From Tethya wilhelma (Eukaryota; Porifera; Demospongiae; Tethyida; Tethyidae): a stretch of DNA of 64,000 nucleotides. Below the pieces are notes generated by a model that was given only the letters and a program-made list of their open reading frames with translations, ran no database searches and was not told the DNA's origin. The stretch's first letter is position 1. Each line of letters opens with the position of its first letter. Positions 34,058 through 45,283 of this stretch are shown piece after piece. The translations under genes and the position numbers were made by a program. The stretch covers positions 161,365 to 225,364 of the forward strand of contig CAXIPT010000003.1 of NCBI GenBank assembly GCA_964030475.1. The letters run 5' to 3'.

Positions 34058-36289
34058 TCTCTCTCACTCACACACATCCAGAATGAAATTCCGTGCTGCT
34101 CTTGCCAACAATGATTGGATCGTGGACTACAATGATGTCGTGATAGTAGCAGATGGTGCTGCAGGACAGGCCAGTAGCATGGCATTCCGATCCATGGTCT
34201 CCCTTCATGGCGACCAGCAGAGGCAAAAGTATGATGGGATAACTTTATTACATACAATATTTTGAGTTTGCTGTAAATCAAGCCTTTTTTACATCAATAT
34301 TTTTCACATTTTTTTCTTTCAAGGGATCTGAAATCCAGGTCTATTATATGTTAGTGTTTATCCTGTCACTGTGTGTTTCTACAAAGCTAAATGACAATAG
34401 TGTCACTGATTTCTATACGTGTCTGTATTGTGATTGTACTCGTACATGTATTGTTACAGGGAGGTGATTCGTAACCAGGGAAAGTGGAACAATGTCGACG
34501 TATCGATCAAGATGCTAGACAAGGAGTCTGTCAATATCACGACCCAATTGAGGCTGGAGATCAAAGCCATGAGGGACATTCGTCACAACAACGTGGCCAG
34601 TTTTATCGGAGCTTGCTGTGAATCGCCCAACGTCTGTATCTTGATGGAAACTGCTCCTAAAGGAAGTCTCGATGATATCCTGTCTGGTGGAGCTCAGCTG
34701 CTGGACTGGAACTTCAAATACTCCCTTCTCAAGGTATATAAAAAAATCACTATTGTCTTTTACCAGTTTTTCTTTTTGAAAGTTTTTGTGCTAGAGAAAA
34801 AGTAGAAGTATTTGTATGTATATAGCCTGCAATGGCATACATGAAATGTACATGTACGTATCCTCATTTGTACATAGTGTGTGGGTGGGTGTCAAACTGA
34901 TAATCTCTCTCTTTCTCTCTCTTTCCTTTCAAGGATCTCTGTCGTGGTATGTCCTACCTTGCTAGCACTCCTATCAAATCTCACGGTCGTCTAAAATCTG
35001 CCAACTGTGTTATCGACAACAGGTGGACACTGAAGATCACAGGTATGTACTACATAAGACTACACTAATACAAAGCTAGAATTTGTGTGTTTCCTGAGTA
35101 GATCAATTGTTAGACCTGGTACCTGGTTCAATGCTGGTGCTTGGCAATTTTTTTTTTATCCTTTTTTTTTTCCAAAATACAAAATCTTTTGTAGACTATG
35201 GTATGCAGATGTTCAAGTCTAACCAGAATGGAGTGCCAAAGTTCAACCCAGCTCTTGGCAAGACAACTGATGAAGCAATGGAAGAAGGCATTCCAAACTC
35301 AGTAAAGGCGTAAGTGAAGAAAGTAGCACACACACTCACACACGAATATGCTTTCTATGATTCTATCTAGCTCTGAGTAACTGGCATATTGTTTCATCAC
35401 AAACTTGTGTGTAATTGTGATATGGATGCTTTATGTGATTTCTCTACCATTTTTCTGCAGTACTCTGTTGTACACTGCTCCTGAGTTCCTTCGTATGGGT
35501 GTCTCTCATCCAGACCACGTTGGAGCTGGTACTATTCAGGGTGACGTCTACAGGTATTATATGTTTTGACTTTTGAAAATAAGTCAAGTTACCACTTCAA
35601 ATTTACCAAAACTTACATTGCTTGTCTGTTCCTATAAATACTCTAATAATACAGTCATCAAGTCAATAAACTATATTGTTGAATGTATTACAAATTGTAC
35701 TTACCCTCTGAATTAACTCCTGCCCCTTTCATTATTAGTCTTGGTATCATCATGGCCGAGATTCTGACCCACGAGAGTCCCTTCCACGAGTATCTTGATT
35801 ACGTTGAAGTGCAGGACATCCTGGACGCCATCTCTGGCACCAGGAGCATCAGCTCCATGCTGCCCAAGTCATGGCCTCAGGCTAGGCACGCCAAGGAACT
35901 TCGACCCACCATCCCTGAGGATTGTGACCCTGCCTATGCCAAGGTAAGTATCGATACTACAGTCCATTTGCTTTGAGAAAGTTACAAGCAATGATCAACA
36001 ATCTTTATCTTCTTAGCCAACTTTTTTCCTGTGTACTATGTGTCTGGAAAACTTGCTGGAGAAGCAAAAAAGATTGCTGACTCAGCACTCCTAATATCTT
36101 GTCTCTATCGTATGTAACCTTTTCATAAATGTCTTGTTTTGTTTCTTGTCTCTACCTACAGTTGCTGAAGTCCGTGTGGCACGAGGACCCAATGAACCGT
36201 CCTTCCTTCCAACAAGTCCTCAAGGAGCTTAACTCCATCTCACCAACTCAAGGAGATCTCATGGACAACCTTGTTCGAATCGTACGTCA

Positions 36290-36335
<46 letters not shown>

Positions 36336-37318
36336 GTGTGTGTGTGCCTGTGTGTGTTGACTGCTTGTGATCTATTTTCTACCTGTAGCTCGAGAAATAC
36401 TCGACCAACTTGGAAGCTGTCGTTGCTGAAAGGACTCAGGAATTGGCTGCCGAAAAGCAGAAAACTGATGAACTTGTTTGCCGTAAGTAGATATATATGA
36501 GAATAACACAAATACTGAGCTATATATAGTTGTAATTAGCCTCATTCCCAGGTTCTCACCTTTGACCTTACATGCACTCACGGTAAGAAAGTGTGTATAA
36601 AGGTCAAAGGTGAGAGCCTGGGAACAAGGCTAGAGCTAATATCCTCCATAACAAACCTACCTATTATTTTTTTTTTCAAACTACTAAACTTGTAAAAATA
36701 ATTACTCTTTCGTTTTACTGTATAAAAGTTTAAGGTTGTTTATGAACCACATATTATTATGCAGATGATAATCGAAATGATTTCATATCTCAATGCGTCT
36801 TGTGTAGGTATGTTGCCTCGAACCATTGCCAACCAGCTGCTCAAAGGAGAGACAGTCAGTGCCGAGAGCTTCGAGTGTGTCACCATCTACTTCAGCGACA
36901 TTGTGGGATTCACTAAGATCGCTGGGGACAGCACTCCCATGCAGGTGGTTGACCTCTTGAACGACCTTTACACCTGCTTCGACGCCATCATTGATCACTA
37001 CGATGTCTACAAGGTGGAGACCATTGGAGACGCCTGTGAGTTGAGACAATGCTCATCATAACCATGTAAGCCAGGCCTTCCTGCTTGGCTTAAATAAAAG
37101 TACACAGGGAGGGAGGGTGTGGTTTACGAGGCTAAACTAACTCATCCTGCCTATCTTGATTGATCTTAGATTGTAATTTTCATAGGGGCATTAGCATTAG
37201 TTATCTAGTGTAATGAACCGTGATCTATGCATGTAAAAGTTAATCATACATGTAGAATGTGGGTTTTTCCTCTATTAATTTTTAGGAACACAGCTAATTT
37301 TGACCTATAATCCGCCTT

Positions 37319-37389
<71 letters not shown>

Positions 37390-38064
37390 TGGTCGTTTCC
37401 GGTCTTCCAATCCGCAACGGTGACCAGCACGCTGGTGAGATAGCCTCCATGTCCCTCCACCTCCTCTCTGCCATCCTGTCCTTCAGGATCCGTCACATGC
37501 CAGAGAGGAGCCTTCAGCTCAGGATCGGCATCCACTCTGGACCCTGTGTGGCTGGTGTGGTGGGCCTGAAGATGCCTCGCTACTGCCTCTTCGGAGACAC
37601 TGTCAATACTGCCAGTAGAATGGAGTCTGGAGGACTTGGTGAGGGATGGAAACTAGATATCAGGCTTTGTTTGGTCACATTTGTGAAAGTCCTAGGTTAT
37701 ACAATAAACGTTGAAATATTGGTGAGCGTTTAATTTGGCAATTTTAGTCATCACACTGCTTGTGAAAATATTTATGGATTTTAAATTTAGCAATTTTTTC
37801 CCTTGTGCGATGTATTGCATTAGCACAATTAATATTTTGCGCATATTTATTTAGCGATTTATCTGCCAATCACCAAATCACCCAATTTTTATGTATCTTC
37901 AAAAAAGGGAAGCTAAAACAAGTAATTTCGTTCCTTTCTCTCTCTTTCTCTCTCTAGCTCTGAAGGTCCACATGAGTGAGACAACTGCTCATATCCTTCA
38001 AAAGTTGGGTGGCTACCATCTTGACAGTCGTGGTGAACGAGAGGTCAAGGTTCGTCTCAATACA

Positions 38065-38126
<62 letters not shown>

Positions 38127-38292
38127 CCCACAATCAGTTGATACTATGATCATGTCTTTCACACATACACACACCTTGGCATAGGGTAAAGGGGTGATGA
38201 CCACCTACTGGCTCACTAACAAAGATGGTTTCAACCGTCCTCTGCCCACTGAAGACATGGCTGTGTCTGCCAGCCAACATGAGTTCAAGTAA
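32390..38292 (+). CDS. Receptor guanylyl cyclase, overlap plus intracellular part
   Basis: Exons 32390-32653, 33077-33142, 33218-33339 and 33607-33760 duplicate the EGF/transmembrane exons of the previous contig. New exons: 34082-34228, 34460-34733, 34934-35042, 35195-35309, 35461-35553, 35739-35943, 36162-36281, 36389-36482, 36808-37035, 37387-37638, 37958-38049, 38185-38292. The kinase homology domain has [11 protein letters not shown] (no catalytic Asp) and DYG, so it is a pseudokinase as in other receptor cyclases. A short coiled linker ([20 protein letters not shown]) leads to the cyclase domain with [17 protein letters not shown] and [19 protein letters not shown]. The Glu and Cys in the last two motifs specify GTP, so the product should be cGMP. 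Signalling from the plasma membrane. Ends at TAA 38290-38292. Confidence 0.9.
32758..32970. mobile_element. Foldback MITE, allele of the 30950-31161 copy
   Basis: Same insertion site and about the same length as 30950-31161, with scattered substitutions. This shows that the two blocks are alleles and not separate genes. Confidence 0.8.
36540..36634. mobile_element. Short foldback element
   Basis: GCCTCATTCCCAGGTTCTCA and its near complement GAGAGCCTGGGAACAAGGC enclose about 50 bases in a receptor cyclase intron. Confidence 0.7.
37320..37385 (+). repeat. (AC)n microsatellite
   Basis: About 32 AC units directly in front of the acceptor of the cyclase exon 37387-37638. Other CA/GT arrays in the window include 18010-18050, 20153-20190 and 36298-36355. 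Confidence 0.9.
38069..38120 (+). repeat. (CT)n microsatellite in the last receptor cyclase intron
   Basis: About 26 CT units on the transcribed sense strand, between the last two coding exons. Confidence 0.9.
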
Positions 38293-39176
38293 CAACTCTA
38301 CCTATGCATGTCAGTATCAGAACATTTCAAGTTATTTTAGCTTTTAAGAGAGACTCACAGGCCTATTGTTTTATTTTAATCAAAATAATCGCATTTCAAG
38401 AATCATTCAATCAGCAGACATGAAAGTTTTATTCTAAAAACTTCACATGAACAATTCATTGGAAATATCTTGCAGGAGATCTATAGCTGGGATTCGAACC
38501 CAGGTCTCTTACAGGTATATTCCAAGCATCAATCAATCCATGCATGCATGCTGCATGTGAAAATGTTAAGATTGCCCGCATGATGTATATACAATGAAAC
38601 CTCCAAACTAAGCTTAAGGACATGCACTTTGGAGACTATACAAATTCAGCTTGTTTGTCCTTTGTAGAGAGGTAATATTGTCCTCTTCTCAGAGGTTCAG
38701 ATCAGTTTGTGGAATTGGAATTTTTCATAACAAAGAATTGTCCTTTGTTGAGATAATTATGTTCTATAGTTGAACAACTTTTAGCATCGAATATATCTTT
38801 TACAAGCGTAAAGAAAAAATGTACTTATACATGAAAGCTATATTCAAAACAGAATAACATTTATTTTACGATGTGCATTGTATGATTATAATGATTGTGT
38901 ACAGAAGATCATAAATTTTCAGAGGTGATTTACGTAGCAAAGTTGATACATAGATTGTCCATAACGTGTGTATACATGTGATTCATAATTAATTTTCAGC
39001 TATCTACTATTATTATGGTGTACACTCTTACAGAGATCAAGATAATATCAAACAGCAATGATTGACTGAGGTGGTGCGTGTGTGTGAGAGATACATTGTA
39101 AAAGAGCTCTAGTTTATGGTAGTAGATCAAGATATGTACGCTGTGTGGGGATAGCTAGCGGCCGTATGTGGTGACT
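38293..39176. other. Intergenic region between convergent genes
   Basis: Receptor cyclase (plus) and the PWWP gene (minus) end towards each other here. Holds a tRNA-like 3' half on the minus strand (38485-38515, GGGTTCGAATCCCAG) that lacks an A box, likely a SINE remnant. No gene seen. Confidence 0.5.
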
Positions 39177-40399
39177 TCAGGACTCAGCCACGGGGACTGG
39201 TGGGTTAGCAACTGACGGCTTTTCTTCATTAGTCTTCCCAGACGAGGTAGCCCCTCCATTTGTCAGACTATCACCATCGTCAGTTGCAGCAGAAGTGGCC
39301 TACAGAGAGAAAAGTTTTAATATCAAATTATCAGAGCTGGTCAGCAGTAAAATATACACTTCTTGCATGTGCAACTTACATTTTTGTCATTCTTTATTTC
39401 TTTCTTTTCTTCCTCCATTTCGTTATCCTTCGAACTTTGTGGTAATGGAGCACTTGTAAATGCCTTGACCTCTGACCCCTCCTTGCTCTCGCCATCTTCA
39501 TTGGACGACTCGATTTTCTTTTTCTTTTTTGAAGGAGAATCAGATTTCTTTGCTGGACCACGTTTTCTTCTTGTCCTCCCACTAGTAGTGGTGGCACCAG
39601 ACTGAGTGGAAGAGTCCTCTTCCTGAGATGTATTGGACTGTGTGAGGGTGGGAGGGTGTGAGGGTGTGAGGGTGTGAGGGTGTGATGTGTGAGATAGTGT
39701 GATACCTTGTCTTCAGTTTCATCAGTTTCCATGTCATCATTTGGGTTCAAAGGTCGTTGGGTCAAACCATCTGGAATAACACCATTGTCTACAAACAGTT
39801 TAGCTTCTTCAATGGCTTTCTAGAGAGAGAGAGATTCAAAGTACTGCCTACACCATACAGACAAAAGACTACCGTAAATGTGGAAATATTGGCGGTACAT
39901 TAAACTTGGCAGTTTGGTGGTCGGTGCAAAAACCGCCAAATTAAATGCGTGTAAACTATTTTTCGCTCTATTGCAATACATTGCGCAAGGGAGGAAAACG
40001 CCAAATTTAAAACTGCCAATATTTTTGTGGGAAGCTGTCTGAGCAAAATTGCCAAATTAAATGCCCGCCAATATTTCCAAGTTTACAGTATGTGTTTCAA
40101 CTTACCAGAAAAGATTTACTGCGACATTTCTTGTGAAATTTCTTCTTCAAACCATTAGCATAACTCTCAGCAGATGTTCCACTAACCCACTGCCTGCAGC
40201 AATAGAACACACAGGTTGAGATAAGGACTGGAAGAACAGTTTTTTCTCTGTAAAGGACTTCATTCGTGAATTTTAATGTTTCTTACATATCGTAGGTGCC
40301 AAAGAAACGGACCAAGATGTAGGTTGGTCTTGGAGCTGGTTTTATCCACTGGGGAACCAGCTTATCATTGTCAGCATCAAACACCTGTGTGGAGGGAGG

Positions 40400-40432
<33 letters not shown>

Positions 40433-41038
40433 GCATTTCGTCAGTGAGTGAGTGTACAGCTACGTCAATAACATGACACACATTAACTGTCAGTACATGT
40501 GTTCATGTTCTTGTATAAACAATTTGTGAATGCACAAATTAATACTGTCTCGATAGCTAGACAGTGATGGCTGTAAATAGGGGAAAAATCATGCAAAGTA
40601 GAGAATATCAATCCAAATTATAAAAAAACAGTTCTAGAAAACATTTTACTCAAAAATAACCTAAAGTGAATCATGTACCATTGTCCAATAGTCGTGTGCT
40701 GCATGTGTTTGATTTTATTCTGTTGTCAACAACTTAAATACGGTCGTAAAGTGGATTACTAAAACTAGACAAGAGACTAAATTTGTATGATATATTTTAA
40801 GCTGTATCACTAGTACACAGAACACTAACAGCTCATGGGCAGTAAACTGTACATGTACCTTGGCAGGCCAAAAACTGAACCCCGACACTTTAGCCCACAC
40901 CACCTCGCCCGGCGTCCAATTGACGGGAGGTCTGCCCGTCTTTTTCTTCTTCTCACTGGCCGCCGCTCCTTTCCTCGCCGCCTCACTCTTCCCCACGTCT
41001 ATCTGTAGCGCACACTCCTCACCTGAAGAGTCACCCAT
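39177..41038 (-). CDS. PWWP-domain chromatin protein
   Basis: Six minus-strand exons: 41038-40859, 40384-40287, 40193-40106, 39819-39706, 39637-39380, 39299-39177. Starts MGDSSGEECALQIDVGKS, followed by a basic stretch (SEKKKKTGRPPV) and a PWWP domain: TPGEVVWAKVSGFSFWPAKV, then VPQWIKPAPRPTYILVRFFG and WVSGTSAESYANGLKKKF. PWWP domains bind methylated histone H3 and DNA. The rest is acidic, serine-rich and lysine-rich (RTRRKRGPAKKSDSPSKKKK), typical of nuclear proteins such as the HDGF/NSD-type group; I cannot assign the orthologue. The start at 41038 is preferred over an in-frame ATG at 41077 because only the former is kept in the duplicate at 43970-44400. Confidence 0.8.
39871..40092. mobile_element. 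Foldback MITE, TACCGTAAATGTGGAAATAT family
   Basis: About 220 bp; ends TACCGTAAATGTGGAAATAT and CCAATATTTCCAAGTTTACA are inverted, with further paired GCCAAATTTAAA blocks. In a PWWP-gene intron. Decayed relatives may be present near 37720-37880. Confidence 0.75.
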
Positions 41039-43229
41039 GGCTAGACGACTTGCGTTCTTATTAAAGCACACCACCATGAATTTGGTGAGTCAGCACTGGG
41101 AATTGCCTACTCGGCCAGTGATCATCGCCCGGAAAACTGTCAGAGCTAGCGGCTCATCAAAATTCAGAAAGTGCACACACTAAACAGGTATATATTAGTT
41201 TAATATGTTAATTAATGAACTAGTAACTAAACGAATATTCCCCATTTCGTCACTGTAGTAACTCAGAGCCACGGTATCACTGATCACCTGTATGTAAACT
41301 GCAGTGTGCGGCTCTGCCTATTATTAAAATAGACTTAAAGCCGGCTACACACACTGCCATCGTTTGACATGGCTCTATGAATCCAGCTGAGTCAACTCAG
41401 TGCTCATGCAATCATGCAGTCAGCCGGTGCAGCATGCAGCCGCTCACTTACTCAGTCTGCATGAGTGATAATTAGCTTGGTAAACTGTTCATTACCAGAG
41501 TTGAATTTTAGCTAACCACATTCACTATTTAGCTAATTAGCTGTTCACCAACAAACGTTAACCGTGCCAAACGGGTCGCATGCAGTTCAGCTTTGCCGGT
41601 ATATGACAAAATTAGTCTCGCGTAGCGGCCAGACCCCTTTCGCTCCGCCTATATGGCTCCGTGGGAAAGGGAGCCATATAGGCGGAGCGAAAGGGGTCTG
41701 GCTACGCGAGACTATGGCAAAATAACTTACTGGGCCAGGTTACTGTACTGATTACTTCACAAAACTAGTATATATACTTGTTTTTGAATTGTATACTGAT
41801 CTGCTTTAATTCAGTATAACTATGCAACGAGAAGCCCCACAACCCATAATCTGTACCATTCAGTCACGCTTTAGGTGTGAGCCTGAGGTCCTGATGAGAC
41901 CAAGGGGGGGTCAAAGACTCTTGGCCTGGAAAGAAATTACTAAATCAATGGACCAATTAATCACCCATGCACATGTCAAAGTTAACATTCCCCCACTCCC
42001 CACTCTCGCCTTCCACACTGCATTTGTGTGATTATCACACCACAGTTTTTGCAGTGTATATAGGATGTTGGATAGTGAATTTGAAGACATGAAGAAAGGA
42101 GATGTTACACACTACACCACCTGTCATGCAATTCATATACCTATTATAATTACGTGATCCGAATCAGTGTTATTATAATTATTGTGAGACATCAAACCAA
42201 ATATAGGTGCAAGTGTAGTAAGATGTAGTTCATTAAATAAATGTTGGTAATCATATTGTTATTAGTACAATATCTAGTAAAAGCAAGTTACAATAGCTGT
42301 ACTCCTTTTTTATATAGATAGCTCAAACCTGAATGCTATTGTATAAAATTAATATAGCTATAATAGCTCAATAGCTATCATTACATAGCCTGAGCTTACA
42401 CATCCACAAACTGAAGGCTGTGGAGAAACTGTTGCTACGGCAGCCTAGCTTTTGAAAGCAACATGATGCCATTGCTGCACAGCTGCTAATAATCCCTGCA
42501 TCTATGTAACAAGTTTCAAGCTTACTTCTGTCTGTTCTGACTCAAAATCTCAAGAAAGGCAGCTCTAGCAACAAAATTGATGGTATACTTACGTTCATAA
42601 ATCTGAATGATCTTTTAGAACTTTTGATTGCTGTCCCAGTCCAAAACGCTGTTGTTGCTGAGATTTGAGGCTTTTCCAAGGTTAATTGCTTTACTTAGCT
42701 TCATACGGGCATGCATAATCATAGCATAGCATAGCATATTGCGCTGCTCCATCACAAAGTTATGTGGAGGAACCTGGGCTGGCTTTCAGTCTCATGGTCG
42801 ACACACTTTATGTTCACCATGCATGATAGCAATTTATGATACACTTTACACAATACCCTGTATCATTAGTGCGCTGACTACGTACCCATTTGTGCCTAGA
42901 CTTGATCAATTAAGTCAGGCAGGGTAGGATCATGCATCAGTGTTCACTGTCAATGTGCACATATCAAAGTTTTTATTGTGCCTTCACTGAAAATGCATAG
43001 GCAAGTTGATACTCTTCAGTGACTATCTCAACCCCAGCAGCTGAGGGAGTTACCAGCACAACACAACATATAATATATATATATATACCACCAAACATGC
43101 CATGAGTATTAATATCATTCACTACAAATCAGTTAGCTATACATAGCTATATTCATCAATACGGTGACCATGATGTGATTATTAAGCCTCAGCGCGTGCG
43201 TAGCACGTGCAGAGGGTTACGGTAGTCGT

Positions 43230-43267
<38 letters not shown>

Positions 43268-43882
43268 TGTTAGTGTTACTAGATAATCTGAAGAACGGCA
43301 GCTCTATGGTCCAAACGGAGGGTACTTACGTTCATGAATCGAAGTTATCTTGAAATTTTTTGTCTAGCATCTTGGAAAACGCTGTACTTTCTGAGATCTG
43401 AGGCTTTTGTGCTTCTCTGAGCGCTTTTTAGCTTCTTAGCTTCGAGACCACACCTATCACGTGGAGCGTGCGTTATTTAGAAATTACAGTGACTGCCTGT
43501 GTGCTTGGCTCAGTCGGTCATCACTGAGTAGCCTGCTCAGTCTGCTCAGTGACAGTGAGCTTTATAGCGGGTATCTCATAAATTATATTTGCTTGAATAG
43601 GTATTGCCACGGTAGTAAAGTAACTAAGCTAATTCAGTGTCAGTGAGATATCAATTTGCATGGTTGTGTGTTTTGTATCAGTGTCAGAACATCACTGCAT
43701 TCCTGACTCAGCACTGAGCATTCACTATTGCCACGGCTCTAGACTTGATGGTTGCTTAGCCTCGTTACTGCCAGATCATGGTGGCATGCCTAGTAACTAA
43801 GTTTTGCATTTTGGTACATGCGCTGAGGCTTATGCACCTTGGTGCTTTCATTAATTGTGTGTTTTTCTCTTTCTGTGTATAG
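41039..43882. other. Intergenic region between the PWWP gene and the ankyrin cluster
   Basis: Almost 3 kb without a supported gene. Contains a near-perfect palindromic element (41613-41714), a GT microsatellite (43235-43265), and possible inverted ends AAGCCTCAGCGC near 43184 and GCGCTGAGGCTT near 43822 that may bound a 640 bp element. Confidence 0.5.
41613..41714. mobile_element. Near-perfect palindromic MITE
   Basis: Inverted arms of about 46 bases from TAGTCTCGCGTAGCGGCCAG to CTGGCTACGCGAGACTA around a very short loop. The flanks TGACAAAAT and TGGCAAAAT look like a 9-base target duplication with one change. The ends resemble the larger element at 60594-61385 (TAGTCTGGCTGGCCAGAC), so both may belong to one family. 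Confidence 0.8.
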
Positions 43883-43969
43883 ATCAATGGAGCTCGAGGT
43901 ACAGCTGGTTAATGCTTGTAGAAATGGAGATGATTCTTTAGTCACTGCTCTTATAGTCAATAATAGAGT
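43883..43969 (+). pseudogene. Truncated ankyrin exon (third Roco paralogue remnant)
   Basis: After a TGTATAG acceptor the sequence encodes SMELEVQLVNACRNGDDSLV, matching the first ankyrin exon of the genes at 45284 and 55037. It breaks off after about 87 bases, where a copy of PWWP-gene sequence begins. Confidence 0.75.
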
Positions 43970-44400
43970 TTTTACTCAAAAATAACCAAAAGTGAATCAT
44001 GTACCAATAGTTGTGTGTACATGCGTTTGATTTCATTCTGCTCTCAAGAACTTCGATATAGACTTCAAGTGGATTACTAAACTAAACAAGAGACTACATT
44101 TTACCTTATATATTTTAACCTGTATCACCTGTACACAGAACACTAACAGTTCATGGGCAGTAAACTGTACATGTACCTTGGCAGGCCAAAAACTGAACCC
44201 GGACACTTTAGCCCACACCACCTCGCCTGGCGTCCAATTGACAGGAGGTCTGCCCGTCTTTTTCTTCTTCTCGCTGGCCGCCGCTCCTTTCCTCGCCGCC
44301 TCGCTCTTCCCCACGTCTATCTGCAGCGCACACTCCTCGCCTGAAGAGTCACCCATGGCTGGACGACTTGTGTTCTAATCAAAGCACACCACAGAGAATT
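43970..44400 (-). pseudogene. Duplicate of PWWP gene exon 1 and flanks
   Basis: Copy of 40645-41085: the exon (44356-44177, MGDSSGEECALQIDVGKS onward) is intact including its GTACATG donor, with about 200 bases of intron 1 and a little upstream sequence. No further PWWP exons follow. It lies beside the truncated ankyrin exon, so it arose by a local duplication. Confidence 0.8.
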
Positions 44401-44436
44401 GCCAAGTCAGCAGAACGTTTGAGGGTGGTCAATTGT

Positions 44437-44525
44437 CTCGACTAGCCACACCCACCAACACCCAGTTGGGGGATCCAAATTATAAGGAGAAAGGGTCAAC
44501 AGTTTTATATACCATGGCAAAAAAA
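44437..44525 (+). pseudogene. Decayed proline-rich exon of a Roco paralogue
   Basis: Resembles 54858-54970, the end of the Pro-rich exon of the 2A-Roco gene: shared CTAGCCACACCCACC-type text, then ATACCATGGCAA and AACTGAGT at the donor. Frame is lost by small deletions. It shows that the gene at 45284 once had, or descends from a gene with, the upstream exons. Confidence 0.55.
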
Positions 44526-44769
44526 AACTGAGTGAGTATAATATATAGTAGCAAGAGTAAATAAGAGAGAGAGTATCAAACTACACTGTGTACAAAGTAA
44601 CATGACCTGCATGTGACTAAATAACGGTGTATCTATTGATCTGTAGTCTGCTAGTAAATTTCTACCCTGACGTGTAAATAGGGTGTGGTCATGGGCTTAT
44701 GTGCAGACTTGTTGCTTTTCATCTGGCTTCCTGAAGCTGACTGTCCACTTTTAGGCTAAGCAGGTTTGT

Positions 44770-44982
44770 TATACCATAGCGGGAAATTTTCGTGGGGGAA
44801 AATTTTTGCGAATTTCGTGGTTTGGCAGCTTTCCACAAAAATTTTACCCCACGAAATTTTGTAAGGTATGAGGTCGTCATGTAATGTTGAGACGCAATCC
44901 ACGAAAATTTCCCCCGCGAATTTCTATTCAAGACAAAAACAAAAATTTTCATCCACGAAAAATCCCCACTATACGGTATAAT
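44770..44982. mobile_element. Foldback MITE with TAGCGGGAAATTTTCGTGG ends
   Basis: Ends ATACCATAGCGGGAAATTTT and TCCCCACTATACGGTAT with several internal CCACGAAAATTT/AAATTTTCGTGG pairs. A second copy is at 51503-51715. Confidence 0.8.
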
Positions 44983-45283
44983 TCCTTCACAAGTGAGCTT
45001 GTTTACATTTATGATCTATGAGCAGCTATTAGATTTTTGTCCATTTTTTTTATGATTCTTTATGATACAGCCCTCGTGGCCACACCCCATTTACGTAGGT
45101 AAATTCATGTGAGTGTCGTGTTACGAGTATGCACAGTTGATACTTTCCTGGACCCTATCTTATTAGATCTTGGTAGTATAATTGTGTACAAACTATCACT
45201 GTTATCGTCACTGCTGTGATGGCCAGTACATTATCACATGTATGTTATAATGATTGTGTGTTCAGCTCTTCCTGTGTAGATCA

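Noticed and set aside
38480..38520. tRNA gene on the minus strand
   Set aside because: Only the T-arm half is recognisable and there is no A box.
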